DNA of 64,000 nt from the NCBI GenBank assembly GCA_914767715.1, contig OU612065.1, positions 17,422,001 through 17,486,000 on the forward strand, given 5' to 3'. Source of the stretch: Membranipora membranacea (taxonomy: Eukaryota; Bryozoa; Gymnolaemata; Cheilostomatida; Membraniporidae). Both the position numbers and the translations under genes were made by a program. Below the pieces are notes generated by a model, which did no database searches, was not told the DNA's origin, and saw nothing but the letters and a program-made list of their open reading frames with translations. Below, piece by piece: positions 13,101 through 26,700 of this stretch (within the stretch, counting starts at the first letter, position 1; the number at the start of each line of letters is the position of its first letter).

Positions 13101-16100
13101 GTGATGGTAAAAGCAAATCAATCGGTCTGCAGTAGGGTTGTTCTGCCATGTATTGGTTAGCAAAAAAAGCAGAGCTTTTCAACTCAGGTTTAGTTACTGG
13201 GGACTATACTCATTAGACTTATTTCAGATACAGTAACGCAACATGTATGTGGTGCCAAATTGAACAGGTGACAGTGAGACTAGAATGACACATTGAGCAC
13301 ACTGCTTTATTTACCTGAGAGCTGCCATTGTGCCATCAGGTTGGAGTATATAAGCTGCCACATCCTCATGAGGAACCTTCTCAGGTCCATAACCAATCAT
13401 CTCAGTTGTCAGAGCTCTGGGGGAGGGCTGACTGAGGACTTCTCTCTGATTCTAAAATAGGATTTGGCCCAGTTTTGAAATATAAGATTTATGCATATTG
13501 ACGTCTGAGACATAAAAGGATGAAATATTAAATTTTATGGATTTTATCTGAGTCAGCAGTAAGGTTTACAACTAGGATCAGCTAACAGTTTACAGTACCT
13601 GCACCATCTCTCTGTAGGCTGGAGTGAAGAGACTTTGAGGGTCATAGCTGCTAGGTGATTGAGCTAAGTTCCCATCACTGCCATTCTGTACAGAGTTATA
13701 GCTTGTCTGCCTGCTGGGTCCTCGGGGTTTGGGTTTGGTAGCAGGTGGGGCATGTTCCCTTTGCCTGAAAAAATGGTCAGCATATAATTTTAATACGATA
13801 TGTTAGAGAACAAGGAATCTGTTGGCTAAGGCAATAACCGACCCAGAAACAAGGTGTCCAAGGAATTATTTGAATGATGCTTAATTTATAGAGAGTCATC
13901 TGTTTTTGTATGTTGAGAGCATAACCCAAACTATGACAATGTAGTTGTCAGGCTTTGTGGTCAATATATTTCCGATTACTCTCAATCAAAGTTTCTTTAT
14001 CATCAAACGATAATTTAAAATGGTGACGTTTGTGGCTAATCGATATTGATAATTTGAAGTTGTCTGTTCCTTCTTTAGAGAAAAGTACATTACGTTATAC
14101 TATTATTTATAGTTGCAGCATTTTACCGATGAGTGTTGTAACCTAGATAAACACCTACACGAGTGCGATTGCCTCATACAAACAAATGCTGGGTAATTAT
14201 TTTATGAAATTCATCACATAGTCAATTGCAGACTAACTATTTCAACTGCCAGCAACATGAAAAGAAAGTTGAATATAGTTTCTTGCTTCAAGCTGCTAGC
14301 GGCTATTCATGATTATTTGATCCAGCAATAATATGAATTGCAAAAGCGCTAAATAATTTTTTTTAAATGAGGGAGAGTAAATGAAGCTTGGGCAAAACAA
14401 AACTAGGTTCTAACATGCTGTTCAAATTAAACTGTCTACAAGCCACATTCTTGACCAATCGCCCAATGATGTTCAGCACTACTACAGTGATCATTAATGT
14501 TATAACAGAATTAAAATTTCTGTCACCATTTCATTTCTTAGGCTCACCCACACTAATTGGAATAAAAATTTACCTCTTAGATGCAGAGCTCCTACATATA
14601 CGGAAATATTATGATGATGATAATGATTATTATGCAAAGTAATTAATTTTGGTATAATATGGCAACTCAATTATGACCCATCCTCGGTTTCTTCTCAGAT
14701 AAGACAGTGATAAATGCAGATATCAAACTTTTGCAAGAGAATGTAAGCTGTATTACCCAAATTTGCATTAAACCTCTTGAAGCCGCATACTTGGTTTTAA
14801 TAGTTGGTAAGTCACTATGCAAAATTAAAACTCAGATCCAGGAACAAGTGTTAATGGATCGGAAAATTAGAAGTATTTAAAACGTTCTGCCTTACTTTTG
14901 CTGAAGTTCAGTTAGTCCACCACTGGGTAGATATGAGAAGGGCTTGTCCTCTGGTCTCTTATTAGATGCGAACTGAGTCAGCAGCTGATCTGGGACCTGC
15001 TCCTGCTGAAAAACAGAAATAGAAATTAAGAACAAATTATACAGTTATCTCCCCTGTTGGTATCTGTAACTGAATTACTGTAATTGGCTATGAATATCTT
15101 CACCAAGGCTTACCCAGAGGCTAGTTAGGTAGTGAGCAAAAAATCAAGACAGGTAAATATACACACATATCGAATGTTTAACCCCATGGTCAGTCATGAT
15201 GCTTTCATTTCAGCCTTTAAAAACAAGCAAAGCGATCCATCAACAAGCTTAAAATGGTAGATAAACAAGATTTATACGTAATCCCTGTGCTTTCGCAGCC
15301 AAAGGCAACCTAAAAACTTCAAACATCTCGCTGCGCAATGTCTGGGCAGGAGGTAGATGTAACTTATCTAACAGCTTATTAATCACCTGAGGGCTTGTGC
15401 CATTCATGTTGAACTGCTGTTGATTTGTTGACGGAACCGGGTGGCCGTTTGTATGATAAACCGCAGGTTGATGTTGTGGAACACCTTGTTGGAAACCTGT
15501 AGACAATGTCTCCCCTTGTCTGACAGTAATATGAGTGCCGTTTAGCTGTTCGCTAAGCACTTGATCAGTTGTTGGTATGGTGAAACTGCCAAACTGCTCA
15601 ACAACTGGAGAATTATGCGAAGGGATCTGGGACAAAGTAGATGGTGGTGCAACCCTAGAGGTCACAGGAGTTGGGCTATATAGAGGAGGCGTTGTTGTAG
15701 AGGTTGGGCTGTAGATGTTAGATTGGAACTGAGGCTGGATGTCACTAGATTGCCGTTGATACTGAGCAGCAGGTGCTTGATAAGCTGTTGGTGTGGGATT
15801 GTAGTTCACAGGCCTGTACTGTTTGATTGGTTCAGTAGTCTGCCTTTGCTGATAGCTATTAGGAGATGTTGGTGTCGTCGGTGATTGAGGCTTCGGTGCG
15901 TATGGCGAGTAGCCCACTGTACTTGGACTGTATCTAGAAGCAGTAGGGTTGATGCTGACTGGTTGCTGAGCTGCTATAGTCGGACTGTGAACAGTAAAGC
16001 CCCCGTTAACTGATTGGGTTCTGGCGAAATTAGCCGGCTGCGATGCTGGCTGCGCTTCCACAGTATGATTTAATCCAAGGTGCTGCAGAGTGTTTGCTAT

Positions 16101-18150
16101 GCTTGCTGATGAAATACCATTGAGATTATTCCTACGAAAATTGAGAAAAAAACATCTGAGGTTGTAGAAAGCACTTCACAGCATCATCAATTGTTAAGTT
16201 TTTAGACTGAATTTGTTATGTTGGACTTGCCAGAAAACTGGCATCCCTTTCGAATTTAGTAACATTACATTCTCACCTGGCAATGGTGAGTCTGAGTTGA
16301 TTACCGCTCTGTCTAACTGTATTCAATGTCTGTTGATGAGTTAGTCCCTCTGTTTTAATTCCACTGATCTCTATAATTGTATCCCCTGGTACAAGTGATG
16401 CGGTGGCAGCTAGTGAGCCTGGTTCAACCTAAGAGTACAATACAATCAACACAGTAAAATTTTGAACGGCAAAACACTGTTGCAACACAAAACCAATTCC
16501 AGTTTAAAGCAGCATCTGAGGTTCAGGGGTTTTAAGTGGTGTTATAGTTGCGTCTGCTGTGAACCAAATCCTGGAGAAGAGAGAGCACCTATAACATGTT
16601 CACACCTTTTGTGTCCACTGCAGAATCAAAATGTTAGATGACCAGATGTGCAAGGCATAATGCCAAGCGTTTTTAATGGTAGAAGAACACCAGATTGAGA
16701 GCAATAAGTCTAAGGCCTCTCATTTGGAGTGATCATTGAATTAAATATCAAGATCCTTGCTGCCAAGCACTGACACAACAAGAAGGTTCAACATTTGACA
16801 GGTGCGTTCAGGGAGAAATTTGTTTGCTACTTCTTGCAATATGATTCAGCATTTTGATCACAAAACCAATCTTATCTAAAATTAGCTGTATGAATTCACA
16901 TGTTGAGAAAAGTAATACTGAACAACTGAAGTTATGCACTTAATAAACACAACCAGTGCAGCAGTTTATAATAGGATTTTAAGGCGCTTTCCGGCAATAA
17001 ACCACCGATGATGCTTAATTGACAGAAACTATTTCCCTTCGCTGTATCATCAAAATGAACCGATGGCATCATGTATCAGTCTGTGTAGCGTCAGACACAA
17101 TATTCCAGCTGACTACCCATTGAATATTCAAAGGTGGGCAGTCAGCTATTTAGCTACCAGTGTGTGCGACTTCACTGAAAAATCCTACACCCATATCTCA
17201 TATCAATCACAACTGTTTTAATGACAAATTGATTTGCCAGTCATTGGTCACGATATACATTCACTGTTTACACGTTTCTTTCTTTCATCAGAGGTAAGAT
17301 TTGAAACTGCCAATTCTATGAATAATAACCCACGAAAATGAGTCATAGAAAAGCATGTAAAAAGTCAGACAATGTTTAAAGTAGCTGGATGCAGCATGTT
17401 TAGGGTAAGAGCAAGGTCTAAGGTTTAAAATTATCCTCAATTGGTTCTCTAAGAAACTCAAACAGACTCAAATGAAACTAACTTACATCTAAACTGCAGA
17501 ATGATGCTGCACTCTGTCTTGATACTCAGCACAACCACAGGTGAACGATCAAACGAAAGTGAACAAACTTGTCAAAGATTTTCAGCAGTGCGTTGCCCCG
17601 AGTTTTGACTCAAGCGTTCAACGTAAAGGTCTAACTCCCAAATTAAACCTTCACTACCAGATAATGAATTAAGTTTATGTTAGCATCGCTGCTAATCATA
17701 GTTAATGAGCACAACTAATGTTTTCACTAGTCTAGCATAAGGACTGGATAATAATTCAACCCACACCTCTGCTATTAAATCAGCACTGATATGCACTTGT
17801 AGGGCAAAGCAACAATCGACCATTAGCATTTACTGCAAGTACTGGAATAACCCACCGAATTAAATTCACATCTCGGCGTCTGATATACTCCTCATTACGT
17901 TCGATCAGATAACTATTCGATTAGAGTACAAGGAAAATAAAATTGTTGCTGTCAAGAGCAAGTTCATACCCCTGATGGTCACGCTGTCAAAATTGATAAA
18001 GTTACCACATCCCAGCGTGGATGCTATCAACGCTGTCTGTATTTAACTTACCCGTAACACAGAGAGTCGCTGACGAAAGTCGGATCCTCCGTGTAACCGA
18101 AATCCCCACGGCATACTTGCATTAGGTCTTGTCATACAAATTACCTCCAT
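10112..18150 (-). CDS. PDZ-domain scaffold protein, PDLIM/ZASP-like or synaptopodin-2-like, no LIM domain
   Basis: Ten minus-strand exons with matching phases: 18150-18052, 16428-16277, 16131-15387, 15005-14896, 13764-13599, 13451-13315, 12294-12095, 11470-11372, 11099-10950, 10242-10112 (stop TAG); about 662 residues. An N-terminal PDZ domain (residues 1 to about 83) has the P-W-G-F-R-L-H-G-G carboxylate loop of PDZ-LIM/ZASP proteins, then G-S-L-A-A and L-V-P-G-D-T-I-I-E-I. Residues about 85-330 are Pro/Ser/Thr/Gln-rich with Y-S-P-T repeats, probably disordered. Later exons carry K-P-F-S-Y-L-P-S-G-G-L, Y-G-P-E-K-V-P-H-E-D and S-F-K-V-L-Q-W-L-T-G-T, the last resembling the conserved mid-region of PDLIM proteins. 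No ZM motif or LIM domain was found. The exon 3 donor (CAG|GTGATT at 15387) was chosen by phase; reading through gives a stop at 15249. An acceptor at 18166-18167 just upstream of the ATG suggests a spliced 5' UTR. By family, it likely links actin structures to partners. Confidence 0.8.
12835..12909. repeat. Short inverted repeat in PDZ-gene intron
   Basis: GGAGTAAGCTTATG at 12835-12848 is matched by its exact reverse complement at 12896-12909. Could form a 14-bp stem with a 47-base loop. No target duplication is seen, so its origin is unclear. Confidence 0.7.
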
Positions 18151-20099
18151 GATTGTCTTACTTGGCTGAAATGCTTAATCTGTATAAATATCCTCAGTCA
18201 GTTGGTGTGTTATTGGAGCAGGGTTTATTGCCAAACTGAAAAATCAACAACATGATGAGTTTTAATATCAGTCCAAGTATCATTAAATCTCAGTGTGCCT
18301 ACTGAGTAGGTCTAGACTGTAGAGCTGGCACAGTCAAGTTTGGCAGCGCTAACTGGACAATATGATTTTGCCTTACCATGAAATAATTTTTACGGAACAA
18401 ACCTCTTTTGCTGCTGACCCTCCAATGATGCATATAGATAGATGCAGGATGATGGGAATATAAAAGAATGTCTTTGAGAATTGATAATCTTGGCAGGTAT
18501 TGTAAGTAGCGGGCCAGCCCTAAGTTCAGGGATCACAGGCTGCCTAAAAGTTCATCATTTTTTATCAAAAGATACTCAGCCCACATGAAATGGGCTGACA
18601 TCATCCGTCAAAGTACTTCGTAGCACACTGATTTGTAATTAATTAGTCATTCAATGAATTCTTTAATGAATCTAAATATTTTGAAGATCAGTTACAATGT
18701 TCCACCCATTTGCGTTTGACAAAATCATGACACACATCATCATAATCACCACTGAGACTATGGATTCATATAACTCGGCAGAAACTGAGTAATGTATATG
18801 TGAACAGGTAGTCTAAGTGCTCAGACAGCTGCAAGTAAACGGCATCACATCATAAAACATTCCTGAATGAGAGGATCAAAGTCTCTGAAAACGGTCTACC
18901 CACAATGCAGTTTTATGGAATTCCCAATGAAACCAGGTGCATCATGAGATTGACCTGCCCAACCGGGTATATGTGGTTGAAGATCTTTTCTGTTGTCTTC
19001 AACTGCTTTTCTATGTGAAAAGCAGGGAGTGCGAATCTATCGTAGTATCGTAGTAATCAGATAAGTGGAAATTATATAAAACTTTTCAAAGTCCAGAGAG
19101 AAAGCAGCCCAAAGTTTTTCTACATTAAAAATACGGTTAAAACATACTACAAAATGCAAGTCATCCCATAATAAAAATTTACCTGGCGACAGTGAGAGTG
19201 GCGATCTAATGCTTTACGCAAAATGCAACGGAAATCAAATGGCAATTCTTCACCTAAGCACTATAATGTTATAAGAATGTACACAAGCTAGGCAAATAGT
19301 GTGGGGTATCAGAATACACATAATCTCAATCAATCAGGTGGAAACAATGCAAAGTTTGACTAAGACGTTTGATCGCCATTAAAGTTCATCGCCCTAGACG
19401 CCCATGTAAATCTTTAATGTCATTAAATCATCAATACACTGCCACCGTTAGTAAGGGTAGGGTGTCAGTACAGTCTCAGACAGCCCATCGATTTTATGAT
19501 TAGTTCTATTAGCGCTTTCACTAGCAACAAGTGGATATCGAATCACTGTTCAAACTTCTATGGTTAGATTACAAGGTAGGGATTAATCCTGGGTTATATC
19601 CAGCCAATTGAGTAATATGTCAACAAGATTTTCCTACCTGTTTACAATGAGTAATGATCAAGATATTTTTTTACTAGTTGCGGAATGCTTATATGACAGC
19701 GCAAAATTATATAACAAAGGAAATTGAAACTTTGACTAGCTTCCACGTCAGCCATGATGGGCAAAACTTTTGTAATTTGGACTGCGCGAAAAAGATTTTT
19801 CCAAATGAGGGATAATAATTAGTGATCAAACAATCTCCTCTTATACCCCTCCACACCCATGCTGACACTGCTCAAGTTTTTTGCAGATGATGATAATGGT
19901 AATCCAACAACTCAGAGAGCACCTCTTCACTGACAAGTATTACCATAAAGAGGTTTTTGTTCAAACAAGCAGGATGGTAATCAACTGCCTTATCACTAAG
20001 AGTTTAGTTCCTCATAATCGTAAGTGTGCTGTGATCACCCTTTGAAGGCTTACCTGTTATAGGATGAGTCAATTTAAATAATGCATACCAAAGAGGAGC

Positions 20100-20305
20100 A
20101 AATAATATTAGCTAGAATTTAGTTTAACTAGTTGGGTGACTGAATGTTAGCTGGCACCTAATAGGGAGTTTATAAATGAAGTATTAATGATTTTCGTAAA
20201 TGTTAGCTAGCCATGAGTTTTGCTATTTCAAGCCTGTGCAAAAAGGTGAAATTTTCCTTCTACAAATATTTTACTTATCTAGGGTACACAATAAAAAAAT
20301 ACCTG
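20100..20305. repeat. Diverged dispersed repeat, copy 1
   Basis: Shares with 22230-22475 the order: repeated TTAGCTAG-like words, GAGTTTATAAAT / GAGAGTTGATAG, then GCTATTTCAAG or GCAATTTCAAG, a purine block, TTTTCCT, and CTAGGGTA near the end. Similarity was judged by eye and needs alignment. Confidence 0.35.
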
Positions 20306-22229
20306 TCTGTACTCACCCTATGTATGCACCCGGGATCTGTTATCTTCTCTTTGTAGTTGCGAATAGAATGTAGGACTACTCATGAAACACATCAGCTACT
20401 GGTCTGTACGGAACAAAGACATGGTATGACCTAACTCCTTGGTATGACATGCAATGATATTTTACACAATAATAATCACTGACTTTTATTTAATAAACGG
20501 ATGATATATGCAATAACACACAGCTGACTGGTATTTTGATATAGGATGTTTCATATTGACCACTATTCCTTTGTGTATCGCATATGTCGTTGATCCTGTT
20601 TAGATAACTACTTTGAGGAAGAGATATAATAAACAAATTTAGAGCCGCTTATAAAGATAGGGTATGATATTGTAATTGTGAATTAATACTTGAATAAATG
20701 AATAAAGTTACAAATCAGCAGTAATTGTTTAGGCTTCCTCCGGTCAGACAACTTATTTCATGTCTGGCACTGACAAATGAAATCATAATGAGTGACGAGA
20801 GTAAGTGAAATAGGTATCATGATATCTAATCAGTTTGTATGACAAAAGTGGTGGATGATGAGAAGCAGTTGTCCGTCCTTACAATTAATTACCATTATTA
20901 CCATAGTCTAAGCCCCTCAGACTCTTTCCACCGTCTTACGCCCCCGACCTACTCAACCTCGTTGGAACGCTACAATTCCCAGGAAACTTCGCTGTCCTAT
21001 GTCTTTAATTCTTCTCAAAAGCATATAACACGTTATAACACACTGCTATTAAAATCTAGCCATTGATGCATTATATAGCTCAAACATCAGATGTCTCTCA
21101 CCCTTCACTGTGATGTCCCTCAGCAGACTTGATGGTTCACCTCTGATGCTGTTACCAAGCTCCGCACCCCTAGACATTTAATGTAAAAAGATAACTGCGC
21201 TCCAGGATGTGAGACAGTTTTATCGTCTGATGATCACTTGGTAATCTGAGTTTGCACCTCCAAACACAACAGAATAGGACCCTGTACAATCAGATATATA
21301 GCAATAATCATAAGCATGACGTAATTGCCCATTCTTTAGCTTGGCTAGTGACATTGATACTTCTCTTATGCAGGAGGACACAATATTAGACATAGACTTG
21401 TATATCAAGTTACATCTAGGCTTAAAAAATGTCCAATGGTCCAATCGACTGCCCATAAAATTGATAGCAAGATCAATAGGGTACAAATTTCAAGAATTTC
21501 AAATATTTCACATAGCAGCCATTAATTTAGATTTCTACATGGGGTAATTAGATATCGTAACATTTTTGCTGCATGTCAACAATCTGCTATCTACTCCATT
21601 GCAAACATTGGTGACATTTAAGTGTTTTCTTATTTCAACAAGGGCTTGCCATAAAAGTCCATTCTTATCAATTTTTCTTAGACCCGACAGCTTGCCAGCC
21701 ACATGTCAGTCCTATGTTTGCCTTCATTAAAAACCTATTAGCCTCATTTCCAATAAAATCAAAGTTGACCAATCGCATTCAAATTTGATGTGACTACAAT
21801 ATGATTATCAGCTCAGCTCATATCTAAAGTGACTCCCTGATACATCAAGCAAGATCACTGACAAGAGTCTGTAAGAAATTGTGTGACTTGGTTGCGTGAC
21901 CATATTTGGACCCGAAACTTGCGACTTCAATATCATTTCCTGGATTCCCATCCGAGATGAAAGTTAGTGTAGGCTAGAGAAGAGTTAGAGGTGTTAACAT
22001 CATTGCTATTACAAGCCAATTATAAAACCTACAGGCTAGGCTAAAACAATAGCATCAGATGTCGAAGGCTATGACAGATTTGGAGAGACTGTGAACTTTG
22101 TTTAACCTTTTTTGTAGGTGATGAATTGTCAAACCTGATTGGTTTAATGGAATGACTTGCCTGACCTGCATTTTGAAAAGCTTATAGCTTATTGATTCAT
22201 GTAATTTTCAAAAGATGTGTCCATCTTCC

Positions 22230-22475
22230 AAAGTAAGTTACCGTAGAGGAGTAAATGTTCACTAGAGTTTAAGTTAGCTAGTTTAAGGGCAAATTTATAT
22301 AAGCTAGCACTCAATTTTGGCTGGTTAAGGGGAGAGTTGATAGATGGTAAATAGGGTGGGTAGATAGGGTATGTAGATATAAGCTACCTTTTAATTCAGC
22401 AATTTCAAGTAAGAGCGAAAGGGCAAACTTTTCCTCCTGTGAATATATCATTCCTCTAGGCCTAGGGTATAATCA
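22230..22475. repeat. Diverged dispersed repeat, copy 2
   Basis: Second copy of the pattern at 20100-20305, same orientation, ending in TAGGCCTAGGGTATA. It includes a GGGTGGGTAGATAGGG stretch that is absent from copy 1. Confidence 0.35.
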
Positions 22476-23781
22476 GATAATTCATATACATCTCTCCTGT
22501 CCTCAGAGCGGTCTCAGTCAATCTGTTTGTTCCCTTCATAAGTCCTTTTAATGACAGGAAGACAGGTTATCATTCTCCCATAATGAGTACTTGCTGTCTC
22601 TACTGGTTTTATGCTATAGAGTTATCATCTCACATGTACAAGACAGATAACTCTAATAGCAAAACACAAAAAGAGACCTGTGACTTGGTTGAAATGTATC
22701 TTGACAAAGAAAGAGCACACATAAAAAACATGTCAATTTAAACATCATTACCTCAATTATAAACAGGTTTTACACGTATATGTAGTTGTGCCCTACCATG
22801 TTTCCCACTTTTACAGATTTTATACAACCAATGAACTCCATCAATTGATTGAAGCCTCAATATTTTATTAGCAGACAGTACAGAGTTGTAGTTTTACAAC
22901 TCTACATAAACTAACAGCATTCACAAGTCAAGAATAGATGCAGCTAACTGCTAAACAGGCCATTATTGTTTCCTATCATAACATGAAAGATATTGCAGAA
23001 GTCAATCTAGCAAAGACTGAGTTTTAAATTGAAGCAACTAGTCAGTAACTGAAGTGGCCTGAAACAAAAATAGTAAAAAAATATTTTGCTAGCAAATTAA
23101 TTTGTTGAGGCCAGTTGGGAAATATATTCGGATGCTTTTTATGTCTGATTGGAGTGATTGAGTGTGTGATAGAGGAAATGATCCGTAAACGCTGCCAGCT
23201 GTTACATATTCTCTAAGCAGTTACACCTATAGACTGAAAACAAGCACATAATGATCCTTATATCATCGACAGCTTTCGCTTCCTATCGATGAGGCTCAAT
23301 GCCAAAGCCTAAGTTCTCACACATCTTAAAGTAAGCTTATTCACAATTCCGTTAGGACAGGAGGCTAAGCCTTAGATCTAGGTTAGCATGCATAATCCTG
23401 CATGAGCTGTATTGAGATCAATGCTTGGGAATATGCATGTAGTCCGCCAATGCACATTTCAAATAGATTTGGCGTTCTTTGCAGTCTATGCACAAACGAA
23501 ATAATACAAGCCGCAGCAGGGTGAACCCCTGCACTATCTTTTTTCTCATGCGTTCATGTGTTCCTACGATGATATTATTATAATACAATTCTACTAATTC
23601 TAATACCCCTCGCGGAGAAAATCGGAGATAATAATAAATAGATTGATGATGAGAACGTAGATGAGAACATAGCATAATATTGATAATTTTGTTCAGCAGG
23701 TTGTTCGATTAGCTGCCTGCAGTGTGAAAGTTCCGTAGCATCCTAGATATTGTTTAGTGCACATTAGTGTGCTCGTTAAAT

Positions 23782-26700
23782 ATGGAGTATACTGTCAAGT
23801 TATATCGTGATTCTTTGGAATCACCGTGGGGATTTCGTTTACAAGGAGGAGCGGATTTAAAATCAACCCTCACCATCCAAAGGGTAAGTGCTGTGACTTG
23901 TGCAGGTGATTAATTAGTTCAACTCATCTAAAAAACTGGGCCTGGCTTTGGCATGATGTATACAATTTAATTAACAGATTTGATTGCAAAACACTCTGAG
24001 ATCTCATTATATATGTTTGATCTTATTGTTTTATCTGTTCAACAACCTGAATCTAATTTATGACTGTAGCAGTGCATAAGTTTGATTGGTTGGTAATGGG
24101 CCATGGTATATATGCATGTCGCTATAATTAATACAAAAGCACTCTTTACATTAGGTTGACACCCAAGCTTGATGGTGCAAATCTTTCCCTAGCATAGCTC
24201 AATCCCATGAGCCAACGGACAGGATTAAACTATGAAAATAAATTCACCAAATGTCATGCAGTTCACATTCTGGAAAATTGAGAGACATGGTACTTTGATC
24301 ATAATTTGTGTTGTGTTGTGTTGAACTAAGAAGGGTACGCTAACGCCGAACATTGGTCTTACGGAAATCAAAGAGATTCTGCAAAAAACACTCTCGTAAA
24401 TATAGGTTGAAATTTTGCATCCGCAGAAACAAGTTTGAAGCAGCAATTTACTTTAATGGTTGTATACTAATTGGGGAACTATTTCACCATCCATGTTAGC
24501 AAAATTTGATAGGTGCCTTGATATCACATAGGATGATGGGACTACAACAACTATACTGTTCATCCAGAAATCTCCGTCAGTAAAATGAGTATGATGGAAG
24601 ACACAACCGCGCCGCAATGTAACCAAGGAGTTGCTGTAACTCTGTGTCAAGTTTTTCTGTTTGGCACACACCGAAAACAACGATGAACAGATGTTTGCAA
24701 AAAACCTGATGAAGGAGCTTTAAAATTGATGCACCTCTAACCAATTTTTCTTTATCTTTCATGAATACACAATTTAGGATTCGATTCCCTGCACAACCTG
24801 TGTTCCCCACAACAGTTTGTTTTGGAATATTTTCAATGCAAAACCTTATGGATGCCTCTTATTGTATCTTACCAAGGATTGGGGGATTATATGTTAACCT
24901 ACCCATCATACCCATCACCGATCTATCGGCAAAGAACCATAACAAGTTGTTGATTTTTCCCTCTAAAAAAGTACCCTGTGATATAAGGAAACGATCTTTG
25001 TGCAACTACTTCTAATGTCAAACCTTTGGGTCAGTAGGAAAAAACATTTGTGTACACCACAAATAAGAAATAAGGAAGACAACTCCATACAACTGAATTT
25101 TATGAGGCACTGGGTAGTCAGGGAGGGTGGGTGGGAGGGTGGTATTTAAATGGGTTTTTTAATAGTTAGATTGATTTCGCCCCAATTTCATGGCCAATTT
25201 CAGACAGAAATGAGATGTACATAGTTTTACACCGAGAAAAAAAGGACTGTATTGTATGTAGGAGTTCTCATTCTCTAAACAGGGATAGTCAGGGTCATAA
25301 ACAACAAAAGCAATAGATCATACCGCTGTGATCACTTGGAAATTTCATCGAGTTATCTCAGATACCATTTATATTTATTTATATGTATGTGTGTTAGTAA
25401 TCGAACAGCGACAAATAAGATCTTAGAGGGAGTAAATAACAGTAATAGTATTTCTATCTTGTGGTCAGGTGCCTTTGGATGCCGTGAGATGATCTGCTGT
25501 TTATTCATCGGGTCATTCCCCTCACACAATTAGGTAGTTGCCTTCCCATTCATCAAATTCAAATTATGCGATTATAGCTACAGGCCATTAAACAGCTGAA
25601 AGGTAGGTGAATTATTAAACATTGCCACAATAAAGCAACGATGTACTTGCCTAATGCCTAATGATAACAAATTATACTGTGGAATTCATCATCAGATGTA
25701 AGTAAAGCAAAGCTTGCTAGCTGACTATTTCGCTGTATTGGCTGTATTAAGGAACAGCTTGGTTGCAAAGCAAGTAGGGCATAGACTTGACCGAACAAAT
25801 AGTTCACAGCGCCAATCAAGGATTTAGCAGTTTTCTCATCTGATAACCATTGACTGGGAATATTTCGACCATTTCCAGTGAGTAAATTATCACTTCAAAC
25901 AGATACGCATATCATAGTTCAACAACATTATTTGTATTCTATATTCTTTGTGGGTTTTATTGTCTTTTGCCACAATCCAATATTCAATATTATTGGTATT
26001 TCTCATGTATTGTCTCAAACACTTTCGTTCACATTCAACTATATAGGAAGGCAAACAATTATTTTATTTGTGAGGATATATTGAGCGGCTCTGCCGTTCG
26101 ATGAGTAACTTCACAAGGCAATGCATACCTGAGATATTTCCAAAAAAGTGTCATCATTTGAGGAATGCTGCCACTTTTAAAAGCAATTCTTATTCCACTT
26201 ACAGCGACCTCAAGGTAATATCACATACATTGTTGTTTCTCGATCTCAGTGACAGATCTAACAATATCTCGTAGGTAAATGTATCACAATTCTAGCCATC
26301 TTATAGTGAAGCGCAACTTGTCGCAGAGTCTCAGGTTGGAGTAGCATCACATCAGATATATAATATAAAATATAAAATCTTTGGCTACCATTGGATTGCT
26401 AATGAATATGCAGATTGGCTGCATCGCTTGGTTATTCGAGTATGTTAGTTTTTTGAGTAATCAGAGATGATTCTTTATTCATGGCACGAGTTCGTAATTA
26501 ACAGGTATTTTCTGGCAGCCCAGCTGAGGGAGAATTACAGAGAGCTGATCATATTCTATCTATAAATAATACAGACGCCTCTACACTATCACATAGTGCT
26601 GCCGAGAAACTTATCAAGTCCGCTGGCGGTGAATTAGAACTTAGAATAAAAAGGTGAGTGCTGTAATTTTTTTTTGCGTTGGTTGGTTGTTTGCTTCACA

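Larger units (their letters stand above)
18151..23781. other. Divergent intergenic region between the two PDZ genes
   Basis: 5.6 kb separates the start codons of the two head-to-head PDZ genes. It should hold both promoters and 5' UTR exons; one candidate UTR splice acceptor is at 18166-18167 (minus strand). No protein-coding exon with recognisable homology was found; open frames around 20839-21066, 21220-21547 and 23418-23675 lack domain signal. Two stretches near 20100-20300 and 22230-22470 look like diverged copies of one repeat. Confidence 0.55.

Noticed and set aside
20839-21066. 75-codon open frame in the divergent intergenic region, locally GC-richer
   Set aside because: No recognisable domain and no matching exons nearby. 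Could be a repeat relic, but I cannot support it.
24225-25015. Cluster of overlapping open frames in intron 1 of the PDZ/ZM gene
   Set aside because: Looked for transposase or reverse-transcriptase motifs and saw none; no terminal repeats.
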